Assembly: GCA_963573305.1 (NCBI GenBank)
Contig: OY754333.1
Coordinates: 19,589,013-19,653,012, forward strand
From: Pyrrhosoma nymphula
Lineage: Eukaryota > Arthropoda > Insecta > Odonata > Coenagrionidae
DNA length: 64,000 bases
Reading direction: 5' to 3'
Part shown: positions 12,786 through 22,001 of the stretch, piece after piece
Position numbering within the stretch: the first letter of the stretch is position 1
How the letters are laid out: each line of letters opens with the position of its first letter
Position numbers and translations under genes: made by a program
Notes under the pieces: model-generated
What the model was told of the DNA's origin: nothing
Database searches by the model: none
What the model saw: the letters and a program-made list of their open reading frames with translations, nothing else

Positions 12786-12888
12786 AGGATGAATAGTTCT
12801 CGGGTTTACAGACGGGAAATGGTGTTAAACTGCACCGACGTTTCAATGGCGTAGTCTGCCATCGTCTTCAGGGTTAATGAATTTTGCC
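12786..12888 (-). repeat. Left inverted repeat of the Penelope-like element
   Basis: Reverse complement of 14189-14289 with only a few mismatches. Shared blocks include ATTAACCCTGAAGACGATGG, GAAACGTCGGTGCAG and GAGAACTATTCATCCT. It carries the left hammerhead-like motif. Confidence 0.85.
12823..12880 (-). ncRNA. Hammerhead-like motif in left Penelope repeat
   Basis: On the minus strand, CTGAAGA (complement of 12865-12871) is followed by one extra C, then stem II GATGG/CCATT (one G-U pair) around a 9-base loop, then GAAA. Self-complementary ACGT serves as a minimal stem III, followed by C. ACC before the core pairs with GGT after it at the base of stem I. This matches the conserved hammerhead bases (CUGANGA, GAAA, UH) apart from the extra C. 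Hammerheads in Penelope-like terminal repeats are established in the literature. Confidence 0.6.
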
Positions 12889-12891
12889 TGA

Positions 12892-14179
12892 GTGAAGAAT
12901 TCTGTAAGCTTCGTCAGAACCCTACAGAGCATCCAACTTGACGCAGGAGACATCATGGCGAGTTTAGACGTCGTGTCGCTCTTCACGAGAGTACCAGTCG
13001 AAGCAGAACTCCTCAAGACATTGTTCGACCAGAAGACAGTGGAATTGTTCCAACACGTCTTGAAATCCACCTACTTTCTTTACAACAGCCAATATTTTGA
13101 GCAAAAGGAAGGAATTCCCATGGGGTCTCCACTATCGCCGGCCATAGCCAATCTTTTCATGGAACACTTTGAAAAACGTGCCTTGGAAACAGCACCCCTC
13201 CGTCCAAAGCACTTCTTCAGATATGTGGACGACACATTCATTGTGTGGCCACATGGACGGGAATCGCTCACAGAATTCCTTGCTCACATGAACGGCATCC
13301 GTCCCGAGATCCAGTTCACCATCGATATCGAGGAGAACAACCGCTTGCCCTTCCTCGACTTCCTCATCGAAAGGAAGAACGAAGGAAGCTTGGGCCACAG
13401 CGTGTATAGGAAGCCAACACACACCAACCTATATCTGAACGGGAAAAGTAACCACCATCCCGCACAAAAAAAAAGGAGTGATGACTACGCTGTTCCATCG
13501 TGCGAAGGCCGTGTCGGATGAGAGGAACCAAAACTTCTAAATTGAGCACCTGAAGAAGACCTTTCGTACCAACGGATACACAGAGATCCAATTGGCCCTG
13601 AAAAGAACCATCACTCAGAAGACGAGAAAGACGCAGACCAAACCAAGAAGCAGAGCCTGTCTCCCCTTCATCCCAAAAATATCCAACCAGATCTCGAGGA
13701 TACTAGCTAAGCACGAGATCGAGACGACCCATTGACCAACGGCAAAACTTAGAAACATCCTAGGAACCGCTAAAGACAACCTGACGTTGAAGACACCTGG
13801 AGTATACAGCATCCCTTGCGAATGAGGAAAGGTGTACATTGGTGAGACTGGACGCACCGTAGAAACACGCCTGAAGGAACACGAAAGGTGCATCAGACTC
13901 TTCCATCCGGAAAAATCGGCGGTGGCGGAACACAGCCTGGAAAATAGCCATAGGATCGACTTTGCTAACACAAAAGTGCTTTGCAAAACAAAGGACTATT
14001 GGGATCGTATTGTGAAAGAAGCTGTGGAGATAAGGCAAGAAAGAAAATCCTTGAACCGAGACAAAGGTTTCAAACTCAGCAGTGCTTGGAAACCTACTCT
14101 GAGAATGCTAAAAGAAAGGCGGGAAAAAACTGATGAATCAGGAAAAACCTCATACAAATGCGACACTATAAATATGTGA
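12892..14179 (+). pseudogene. Penelope-like reverse transcriptase / GIY-YIG endonuclease
   Basis: The first 209 residues (12892-13521) hold RT core motifs: MASLDVVSLFT (motif A with the catalytic Asp), GIPMGSPLSPAIANLF (motif B), FRYVDDTF (motif C, the YVDD box) and NNRLPFLDFLI (motif D/E region). A frameshift in an A-run near 13466-13474 breaks the frame. The remaining thumb and linker are readable in the next frame, with stops near 13733 and 13823. The nuclease then follows (13832-14179): VYIGETGRT (GIY-YIG motif) and RLKEHERC. The N-terminal RT motifs are missing, as the copy begins just before VKNS-like residues. It would prime reverse transcription at nicked target DNA. This copy is dead. 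Confidence 0.9.
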
Positions 14180-14188
14180 CCACTCTGG

Positions 14189-14289
14189 CAAAAATCATTA
14201 ACCCTGAAGACGATGGCAGACTACTCCATTGAAACGTCGGTGCAGTTTAACACCATTTTCCGGCTGGAAACCCGAGAACTATTCATCCT
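14189..14289 (+). repeat. Right inverted repeat of the Penelope-like element
   Basis: Partner of 12786-12888, lying ten bases after the endonuclease stop codon. It holds the right hammerhead-like motif. Confidence 0.85.
14195..14252 (+). ncRNA. Hammerhead-like motif in right Penelope repeat
   Basis: Core CTGAAGA at 14204-14210, an extra C, stem II GATGG/CCATT, GAAAC at 14231-14235, then GTC at 14236-14238 as the putative cleavage triplet. Stem I can form from CATTAACC and GGT...TTAA with an internal bulge. It differs from the left copy by one loop base (T for G), leaving stem II intact. Confidence 0.6.
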
Positions 14290-14439
14290 TTGCAACCTTT
14301 ATTTCAACGGTAATATACAAAAAGCATTCGGATGATAATCCCCCATTGGGTGATGCCACTCTCTGGCCTGTTCCATAGCAGTAGAACGATCTAGGGTTAG
14401 TTTTAAATACAAATCTTAGAACGCGATGGAAAACAGTTG

Positions 14440-14999
14440 CTCTTTTAAGTTCAAATTTTTCATTCCTCTGAGGAATTGTCGCAACAGAGATTGATCTAAA
14501 TTTGCAAATGGGAAAATATTCGCCAACTGTCTCATGTCTGCTTAAAAGTCTTTTACCAGCTCATTTGGCCCTTGAATTCGCGCGTCGAATTTCTCGCGCT
14601 CCACCCCAACAAAAGTGGAGGGAATGAAATGCTCGGATAGTAAATCCAATATTTCCCCGAATGTCTTAGAAGCCGGAGGACCAGGAGCACAAAGTGTCTT
14701 TACCATGTCAGATGTTTTCCCACCAGTGCACGAAAGTAACTCCGCCCAATTTTGGTTTTCGGAGCTTATATCATGAGCTTCAAAATAAAACTGAAACCGC
14801 TCTTTGAATTCCTCAAACTCTACGCCCTTCCCCGTGAATTGAGGACCTATACCGATTGAATGCTATGTGCACTTAAGTAACCACATTTGGTTTCGAATTG
14901 TCTTTCTATAAATTTTTAAAACTTCTTAAATTCGGCATACAATACTAGGCATGCCACCATTTCCCCATCACTTTTGCTGTTATCTTCCTCCATGGAAGA
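14440..14999 (-). pseudogene. Gypsy Gag (matrix/capsid) remnant
   Basis: The minus strand starts at an ATG near 14996 (MEEDNSKSDGEMV), meets a stop, then gives a capsid-like stretch: EFKERFQFYFEAHDI, WAELLSCTGGKTSDMV, ILDLLSEHFIPST, EREKFDARIQGPNELV and LLRQFLRGMKN. This is the typical order of Ty3/gypsy Gag capsid segments. At least three breaks occur. The Polinton insertion site (TSD 15001-15006) lies immediately upstream of the ATG. Confidence 0.65.
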
Positions 15000-15006
15000 A
15001 AATGCG

Positions 15007-15532
15007 AGAAGAGGGCGTTTCTATGTCCTGGGCCACTTAATTTATGCAGGAATGCAGATTCAGCGACGCCGCCCCAGCCAATCAATCCCCTTCTATGTCC
15101 TGGGCCACTTAATTTATGCAGGAATGTAGATTCAGCGACGTCGCCCCAGCCAATCAATCCCCCCCTCCACCTCAATATTCAACCTTTGAGGCCACATGAC
15201 GCAAATGCTTTCCCACTCTCCACGAGCCTAAGCAGAACCACTCCGACGATCTACGTCGCCCGTTGACGATGCGCAATTATCCCTCCCCCTTTACCCAATC
15301 CCCAGATTGAATGATGACACATCAAGTATACGTTGCAACACTCCCCAGATGTGAGCGTGATGGTCATGAAAACCACGAGTTGACGTTGCGAAACTCCCCC
15401 TTGACCCATTTCCCAGCTTGAATGATGAAACATCAAGTATACGTTGCAACACTCTCCAGATGTGCATTAGTTATGAAACATTAGTTTTGCGTCAGACTAG
15501 CCCCCTCCCAGGTTGACTTCCCTCTCCACAGC
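15007..15532 (+). repeat. Left terminal inverted repeat of the Polinton
   Basis: Matches the reverse complement of 30881-31332. It contains a tandem 72-bp duplication (15019-15090 and 15091-15162) that the right repeat lacks. It also holds two copies, about 110 bp apart, of a CATCAAGTATACGTTGCAAC block (near 15320 and 15431), which are present in the right repeat too. Confidence 0.9.
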
Positions 15533-15546
15533 ACCCATTCGAGAAA

Positions 15547-15584
15547 TATAAAAGACCGCGCAGGATGTTCCCCCAACCAGTCTT
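15547..15584 (+). promoter_or_regulatory. TATA box and initiator candidate
   Basis: TATAAAAG at 15547-15554, just inside the left terminal repeat, with CCAGTCTT at 15577-15584 about 30 bp downstream. This is the normal arthropod TATA-to-initiator distance, and it points rightward toward the polymerase gene. Confidence 0.45.
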
Positions 15585-15708
15585 AACCAGCGACAAGTGA
15601 AGTTAGTGTTTGTGTGATGTGTCACCGTTCTTATCAACATAATCTTCAGGCGTCATCAAGTGATTTTCGTGGTAACGCCGGAAAAAGTATGTTTTTTTTT
15701 CATTTTAT

Positions 15709-17306
15709 CTATAAGTTCTATAAACACAGAAATTCATGTATGGGACACCCTATATTCCCACCTTCGAACCCCGGTGAAATAACCAGCAACACCTTTAAAT
15801 GTACCCTAGGGTACTAAGGGTATAACAAAATCCTAGTAGTAGTACCACCATATCCTCTAGGAAAAAGTAGAGAGTTGATTAGGAAAACAATCCCGTTACT
15901 AAAATTTAAATAAAGCGATTAGTTTAGTTTATAGAGAGCAATTCATAGGCGATGATATTAGGAGACAATCCATAGACAGAAGGTAGTCTTGTAAGAAAAC
16001 TTCTTATATCTCCGTTGTTACAAGGAATTCGGGTATAGTTTAAATTTAAAATCTGCATCGTTTTTTAATGTTTCAGATTCATGAATCAGATTAACTCAGA
16101 ATTTTAAGGGTTCAGGGTTAGGGTATTAATGTACCCTTATTTGATAGAATATCGTTTTCATATTTATTACATGCATTGGAAACAATTTTTTTTGCCTTGA
16201 GGAACTAAATAAATCCCCCCTCCCCTCTCCACTCTCTTTAGTAAATAACTTCCCATTTCAACCAATTTTTTTTTACAAGTTTTCTATAAGTTCTATAAAC
16301 GCAGAAATTCACGGATGGGACACCCTATATTCCCACCTTCGAACCCCGGTGAAATAACCGGCAACCTCTTTAAATGTACCCTAGGGTACTAAGGGTATAA
16401 CAAAATCCTAGTCGTAGTACCACTATATCCTCTAGGAAAAATTAGAGATTGATTAGGAAAACAATCCCGTTACTAAAATTTAAATAAAGCGATTAGTTTA
16501 GTTTATAGAGAGCAATTCATAGGCGATGATATTAGGAGACAATCCATAGACAGAAGGTAGTCTTGTAAGAAAACTTCTTATATCTCCGTTGTTACAAGGA
16601 ATTCGGGTATGGTTCAAATTTAAAAGCTGCATCGTTTTTTAATATGTTTCAGATTCACGAATCAGATTAACTCAGAATTTTAAGGGTTCAGGGTTAGGGT
16701 ATTAATGTACCCTTATTTGATAGAATATCGTTTTCATATTTATTACATGCATGGGAAACAATTTTTTTTGCCTTGAGGAACTAAATAAATCCCCCCTTCC
16801 CTCTCCACTCTCTTTAGTAAATAATTTCCAATGTCAACCAATTTTTTTTACAAGTTTTCTATAAGTTCTATTAACGCAGAAATTCATGGATGGGACACCC
16901 TATATTCCCACCTTCGAACCCCGGTGAAATAACCAGCAACCCTTTTAAATGTACCCTAGGGTACTAAGGGTATAACAAAATCCTTGTCGTAGTACCACCA
17001 TATCCTCTAGGAAAAATTAGAGATTGATTAGGAAAACAATCCCGTTACTAAAATTTAAATAAAGCGATTAGTTTAGTTTATAGAGAGCAATTCATAGGCG
17101 ATGATATTAGGTGACAATCCATAGACAGAAGGTAGTCTTGTAAGAAAACTTCTTATATCTCCGTTGTTACAAGGATTTCGGGTATGGTTTAAATTTAAAA
17201 GCTGCATCGTTTTTTAATATGTTTCAGATGCATCACTCAAATTGAGTCAGAATTTTAAGGGTTCAGGGTTAGGGTATGGATGTACCCTAATTTGATAGAA
17301 TATCGT
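15709..17306 (+). repeat. Threefold ~575-bp tandem repeat ahead of the polymerase gene
   Basis: The block CTATAAGTTCTAT recurs at 15709, 16284 and 16860, giving units of 575 and 576 bp and a partial third of about 447 bp. Copies are highly similar throughout. Each contains the perfect palindrome GTACCCTAGGGTAC and a GGGTTAGGGTAT block. The third copy ends inside the start of the DNA polymerase frame; the equivalent positions of copies 1 and 2 encode a similar first dozen codons that lead nowhere. The unit therefore appears to be the polymerase leader plus its first codons, duplicated twice. Confidence 0.9.
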
Positions 17307-20154
17307 TTCATGTTTATTACAAAACGTTTTGGCCTTTCAACGTCATCGGTACGAAATATCGATAAAAAACTTCGATACAAAAATATTGGTACGGGAAACA
17401 ACGACGCGGATAGAATTAGATCTCGTTCTATCGTTAAAAATAACGTGTACCCTATTAAGATAGTCGAACGAGAACTTGAAGATCACCGCGACTTGCTATA
17501 TATCACAAACGAGTCTACTGCGCACTACTGCTGGATAAAAAATGTCAATAAACTGGTACACTCTCAGATAACTAAGGACTGTCTGAGATTATTCATTTGC
17601 AAACGCTGCTTTACTCATTATAATGAGACTAAATTGGAAGTGCACAAGCATTTGTGCAGAGGAACGGGGGCACCGAGTAAGATTGTAATGCCAAGCGAGG
17701 ACGAAAAAACATTGAAATTTACCAACGTAAACTATTCTTTCAGAGTGACATACGTTATTTACGCAGACTTTGAATGTCTACTCGAGAACGTGAGCACTTG
17801 CCAACCTTCACCAAACTCATCATTTACCAACAAATTTCAAAAGCACGAGCCATTTAGCTTCTGTTACATGGTGGTCACACCGGAAGGGTGTCAAACACCG
17901 TACTTGTACAGAGGACCAAACCCGACGCGAATATTTCTAGAACGCATGAAAGAGGAGGCTAAGAAAATATTCGAGCTCTACAAAAATACCGTGCCGATGA
18001 ATCCGCTCACTCCCGAACAAGAGAACGGGTTTAACGAGACGACATTATGTCACATTTGCGAGAAAGAACTTAACGCGGACAGAGTTAGAGATCACGATCA
18101 TTTCAATGGGCAGTACAGAGGTGCGGCACACTCTTTTTGTAACTTACAATATAAAATGCCAAATTTCTTACCTGTATTTATCCATAACCTGTCTTCGTAC
18201 GATGGACACTTTATCGTTCGTGAACTGGACTACGATGACAGGAGAATATTTGTGATCCCAAACTCTGAAGAAAAATACATTTCTTTTTCGAAATCTATCA
18301 AAAACAATTTCAGCATCAGATTTGTCGATACGTGTCGCTTCATGTCAGCTTCACTAGCGTCATTATTGGCTAACTTAACCGAATTAAAACACACGCGAGA
18401 AACATTTTCCGAATTAACAAATCTGGTCAGTCGTAAAGGTGTATATCCTTACGATTACACTGATTCTATGGAAAAACTCGAAGAAAATTCGCTACCGGAC
18501 AAGATAAAATTTTATAATAGACTAAATGACAAGCACATTTCAGACGAGGACTATGAACATGCCAAAAACGTATGGACCGCTTTCAATTGTAACAATTTGT
18601 GTGATTATAGTGACGTATACTTAAAAAGTGACGTCACACTCTTGGCGGACGTTTTCGAGAATTTTAGAACCGTCTGTTTCGGTGCATACAAACTCGATCC
18701 AGCGTGGTATTATACGGCGCCGGGATTGACATTTGATGCAATGCTGAAGCATACCGATATCGAGCTCGAACTAATGACTGATTACGACATGCTACTCATG
18801 ATCGAGAAATGAATTAGAGGAGGAATTTCCCAATGTTATAAAAGATATTGCGAGGCGAATAATAAGTATATGGAAAACAACGATTCCGAATCGACTTCTA
18901 ATTTCATTATGTATTTTGACGCGAATAACTTGTATGGTTGGGCTCTATCAAGACCACTACCGTATACAAATTTCAAATAGCTAACTCTAGAGCAAATCGA
19001 TGACATTAAAAAAATCGAGCAAATACCAGACGATAACAAAACGGGATACATTCTTGAAGTAGATTTAGAGTATCCTCGAGACCTGCATGACAAACAATCA
19101 GACCTCCCCCTTTGCCCCGAGAACAAAATTCCACCGGTCGGTAAGCAAAAAAACCTATTGACGACATGACGAAATATGTAATTCACTATGTCAACTTGAA
19201 ACAAGCTCTCTCACTTGGCTTGGTACTCAAAAAAGTGCACCGAGTCATTCAATTCAGTCAATCGCCTTGGTTAAAGTCTTATATCGACTTAAATACCGAT
19301 CGAAGAAAAGTGGCTAAAACGAGTTTGACAAGGACTTCTTCAAATTAATGAACAACTCAGTCTTCGGCAAGACCATGGAGTCTTTAAGGAAGAGGATTAA
19401 TATGCAATTAGTGACGCATGAAAAACAATTGCAAAAATTAATTAACAAATCGACTTTTTTGGACAGAACGATTTTTACCGAGTCTTTGGTAGCCGTTCAC
19501 ATGCGGAAGGCTACAATCAAAATGAACAAGCCTATACACATTGGTTTCTGCGTTTTAGATTTAAGTAAAACGCTAATGTACGATTTTCATTATGAAACAA
19601 TGCTTCCGAAATATAGTGAAAAACTATCCTTGGTCTATACCGATACCGACAGTTTAATTTACGATATCAAAACCAACGACATAAAGAAGGACATGCTAGA
19701 TAACCTAGACGCGTTTGATACATCCAACTATCCTAAAAATCACCCATGTTATTCTGAGAAAAACAAAAAGGTCATAGGTAAATTCAAAGACGAATGCGAT
19801 GGCAAAATAATGACTCACTTCGTGGGGCTAAGGAGTAAACTCTACTCCTATAAGGTCCTCGGCTGTAAAGAGAAAAAGAAAGCGAAAGGAATAACTAGAG
19901 CCGTGAAAGATAAAAGTCTAAATTTTGATGATTAAGTACGTTGCCTGCACAAAAATTCCACAGAGTTTAGAAAGATTAATGTAATTCGCAGCAGTAAACA
20001 CGAGATATATACTATGGAGATGAATAAAGTTACTCTAAACGCATTCGATGATAAACGATACGTATGCGAGGATGGAATAAACACGCTTCCTTGGGGACAT
20101 TACAAAATCCCGCGAAAGAGAACACACGAAGAGGCGTTTCATGATGATACTTAG
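17280..20154 (+). pseudogene. PolB: Protein-primed family B DNA polymerase (Polinton), broken
   Basis: The reading frame spans about 957 codons with all main motifs readable. In order they are: a C2H2-like finger (CKRC...H...C) near residue 110; exonuclease I YADFECL (about 17758); an HNH/endonuclease-VII-like insert with CHICEK and VRDHDHFNG (about 18050-18130); exonuclease II HNLSSYDGHF; exonuclease III YLKSDVTLLADVF; polymerase motif A FDANNLYGWAL (about 18915); motif B NNSVFGKTM; motif C YTDTDSLIY (about 19636); and KLYSYKV. It would replicate the element from a protein primer. Breaks are stops at 18810 (TGA), 18978 (TAG) and 19933 (TAA), and frameshifts in A-runs near 19150 and 19318. 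The true end is the TAG at 20152. The start lies inside a tandem repeat and is uncertain. Confidence 0.93.
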
Positions 20155-20545
20155 TATTATTAGTTCAGCATCAATCGAACAGTCGATCAGATTAGATCTT
20201 TTCTTAGACGGTACTGAGAACACACAAAACTTCGATGAAATGAATCACGAAGCGATATATATATTAGATCAGTATAAATGTTCACGTTATCGTAGCAAAA
20301 ACAAATCGAATTCGCTATTTTACTTGTGCCTTAAGTTAATCACGCATCGTGTACTAAAGCGAGTCGATATAAAACAGTCTTTCCACGAACTTCCTTGCAC
20401 GATCACTCGCATAAATTTGTATATCAACGTCAAAGCGAATGTGATTAAAATACTGGACGATTTTAAAGAAATACTCCTGAATAAAAATATTGGAAGAGCT
20501 CCGAGAAAACGCGCTAAGATCTATCCTTTGAGTACGTCTTTTTAA
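20141..20545 (+). CDS. Unrecognised Polinton protein, 134 residues
   Basis: An open frame between polymerase and ATPase. The first codons overlap the polymerase stop, and the internal ATG near 20240 (MNHEAIYIL) is an equally good start. The C-terminal half is basic with a KRAKIYPL end. There are no cysteine motifs or membrane segments. Its position and uninterrupted frame suggest a genuine gene, but I do not recognise the family and propose no function. Confidence 0.45.
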   Translation: MMILSIISSASIEQSIRLDLFLDGTENTQNFDEMNHEAIYILDQYKCSRYRSKNKSNSLFYLCLKLITHRVLKRVDIKQSFHELPCTITRINLYINVKANVIKILDDFKEILLNKNIGRAPRKRAKIYPLSTSF

Positions 20546-20581
20546 TAATACCTCAATTGATGAAACAGATCAGTGTAAAGT

Positions 20582-21226
20582 ATGACGTTACCGTGGAAAC
20601 ATCCTTTCACCTGCATTTGCGCAGACCCTTCTGGGTGTGGGAAGACCACGTTTGTCACGAAATTTCTAGATAATCTACCACACATGATAGATCAGGACAT
20701 TGACGAGATTGTTTCGTGCTGCAGCCCAGGGAGTAAACCAAACCTATATTTACCGCGATTAAGATTTCGACACGAAATACCCTCATTCGAGGAGTCGAGC
20801 GGCACACCGACTCCGTACGTGATAGACGATTTGATGGGTGAGGGGGGATACAGTAAAGAAGTATGTAAATTATTCACGAGAGGGAGTCACCATTTCAACA
20901 TTTCAGTATTTTTGATTACGCAAAATATTTTTTATCAAAGCCCTCAATCTAGAAACATTTCTCTGAATGCAAAGTACATTGTAACGTTTAAAAATCCTCG
21001 GGACCGGTTACAATTCGGCCACTTGGCCCGTCAGGTTTATCCCGAAAATTCGCAGGATTTGGAAAGGGTATATAAAGAAGTGACAAGAGATCCTTTTGGC
21101 TATTTGGTTCTGGACCTCGGACAGGACACGGATGAGTGGTTCCGATTTCGTACTAAAATCTTTCCCGAAGACGAGGTAACTGAAGTATATATGCCCGAGT
21201 ACGATGAAACGATTAAAGAACAATAA
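20582..21226 (+). CDS. A32-like genome-packaging ATPase
   Basis: A 214-residue protein of the FtsK/HerA-type packaging ATPase family, which drives DNA into capsids of Polintons and related viruses. Walker A is DPSGCGKTT at residues 15-23; Walker B is YVIDD at 79-83; a conserved FLITQN block, the sensor-like motif, follows at about 115. Length is normal for the Polinton version. The first Gly of Walker A (usually G-x2-G-x-GKT) is Asp here, so ATP binding may be impaired. The frame is otherwise intact. It starts at an ATG 36 bp after the preceding ORF and overlaps the next gene by 23 bp. Confidence 0.88.
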   Translation: MTLPWKHPFTCICADPSGCGKTTFVTKFLDNLPHMIDQDIDEIVSCCSPGSKPNLYLPRLRFRHEIPSFEESSGTPTPYVIDDLMGEGGYSKEVCKLFTRGSHHFNISVFLITQNIFYQSPQSRNISLNAKYIVTFKNPRDRLQFGHLARQVYPENSQDLERVYKEVTRDPFGYLVLDLGQDTDEWFRFRTKIFPEDEVTEVYMPEYDETIKEQ

Positions 21227-21529
21227 GCATTTGCTTCACGTGTTAAAATCTGCCAAGCCTAAATAACGCTCTGCAATAGTAAAGACTTCAGATAACGAGT
21301 TAATCAAAGCCATTTGCGACTGCTGCTTGAACACGCTCAACGGGAATCACAAGTTAAACGGGAGATTAAAACATAAACTCGCCAAGCATCGTAACACTTT
21401 GAGAGCCTTGGCTTCGAGAGGTACGTGTCTCAAGAAAAAACGCATCCTTCTCGCGCAAAGGGTGGGTTTTTGCCAATGCTGCTGGGCTCCATACTAAGCG
21501 GTGTCATTGGAAGCCTTATAGGGAAATGA
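21204..21529 (+). pseudogene. Small basic protein with hydrophobic C-terminus (conserved in Polintons), broken
   Basis: Starts at an ATG overlapping the ATPase end (MKRLKNNKHLLHVLKS). Features in order are a basic region, a CDCC pair, a Lys-rich segment (LKKKRILLAQR) and, after a frameshift near 21463, a Gly/Leu-rich hydrophobic tail (GFLPMLLGSILSGVIGSLIG). A stop at 21264 also interrupts it. This basic-plus-hydrophobic arrangement is common to a small gene next to the ATPase in animal Polintons and adintoviruses, probably a minor virion component that touches membranes or DNA. That role is inference. Confidence 0.65.
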
Positions 21530-21539
21530 GTTTGCATAA

Positions 21540-22001
21540 ATGCTAGTCGTCAGCCCCGAGTCATTCGAGCGAGGTCGCATGAAACGGAGACTGAATGCGT
21601 TAGATGCGGAAATGAAATCTATATTGAGCAAGAGAGGCATCAAGGATACAGACAAGTGGCACATGTACAAGCGTGTGCTGGATAAATATCTTAACACATC
21701 CTCAGACATAAAGGCGCCTATACACATTCCGATAGTGAAATCCTTGGGTCAGACCCAGTCACAAGGAAGGTTACGGGACAGTGAGGGGGAGGAGGAGGAG
21801 GAGGAGACTCGTGCAGTGAGGAAATCCTTCGCCGATGTTAAACGTGCAAACGCAAAATTGGATAGGACATGGGAGCTCATATCCGAAAGACTGGAAAAGA
21901 TGGAAAAGCTGATGCATCCACTCATAAAAACAAAATCTCTAAAGGTAGAAAAGTCGACACAGACACTGGCAAACGTAACAAAGTCGCGAAAAAGAAAATA
22001 A
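21540..22001 (+). CDS. Coiled-coil Polinton protein, probable virion component
   Basis: A 153-residue frame. The N-terminal half contains LDAEMKSILSKRG and WHMYKRVLDKYL, a pattern I associate with a conserved Polinton protein between ATPase and integrase. An acidic run of glutamates follows (about residue 85), then a heptad-like helix (LDRTWELISERLEKMEKLM) and a basic tail ending KSRKRK. There is no enzymatic motif. It overlaps the upstream extension of the integrase frame. A structural or DNA-binding role is plausible but unproven. Confidence 0.6.
   Translation: MLVVSPESFERGRMKRRLNALDAEMKSILSKRGIKDTDKWHMYKRVLDKYLNTSSDIKAPIHIPIVKSLGQTQSQGRLRDSEGEEEEEETRAVRKSFADVKRANAKLDRTWELISERLEKMEKLMHPLIKTKSLKVEKSTQTLANVTKSRKRK

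Larger units (their letters stand above)
12786..14289 (+). mobile_element. Penelope-like element, 5'-truncated, with inverted terminal repeats
   Basis: The 1.5-kb element has reverse-complementary ends (12786-12888 and 14189-14289), and between them a reverse transcriptase with a C-terminal GIY-YIG endonuclease, the defining pair for Penelope-like elements. 5' truncation with an inverted terminal segment is a known configuration of this class. Each end holds a hammerhead-like motif. The element interrupts the gypsy Gag region. No target duplication could be fixed. Confidence 0.85.
10688..15006 (-). mobile_element. Degenerate Ty3/gypsy-like LTR retrotransposon, interrupted
   Basis: On the minus strand the order is Gag (14999 to 14440), a CCHC-type zinc-knuckle segment (about 12190 to 12075) and integrase (11840 to 10688), matching Ty3/gypsy gene order. 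Protease, reverse transcriptase and RNase H are not detectable between zinc knuckle and integrase, so an internal deletion is likely. A Penelope-like element (12786-14289) separates the Gag parts. The Polinton that follows at 15007 has split the element at its Gag start; the original sequence should resume at 31333. Stops and frameshifts run throughout. LTRs were not identified. Confidence 0.7.

Noticed and set aside
15251..15436. Identical-looking ORF on minus here and on plus at 30975-31160
   Set aside because: Both lie in the Polinton terminal inverted repeats; the shared peptide is a consequence of the repeat and has no coding signature.
16100..17275. Telomere-like GGGTTAGGG
   Set aside because: Single occurrences per 575-bp unit, not a tandem telomeric array; arthropods mostly use TTAGG.
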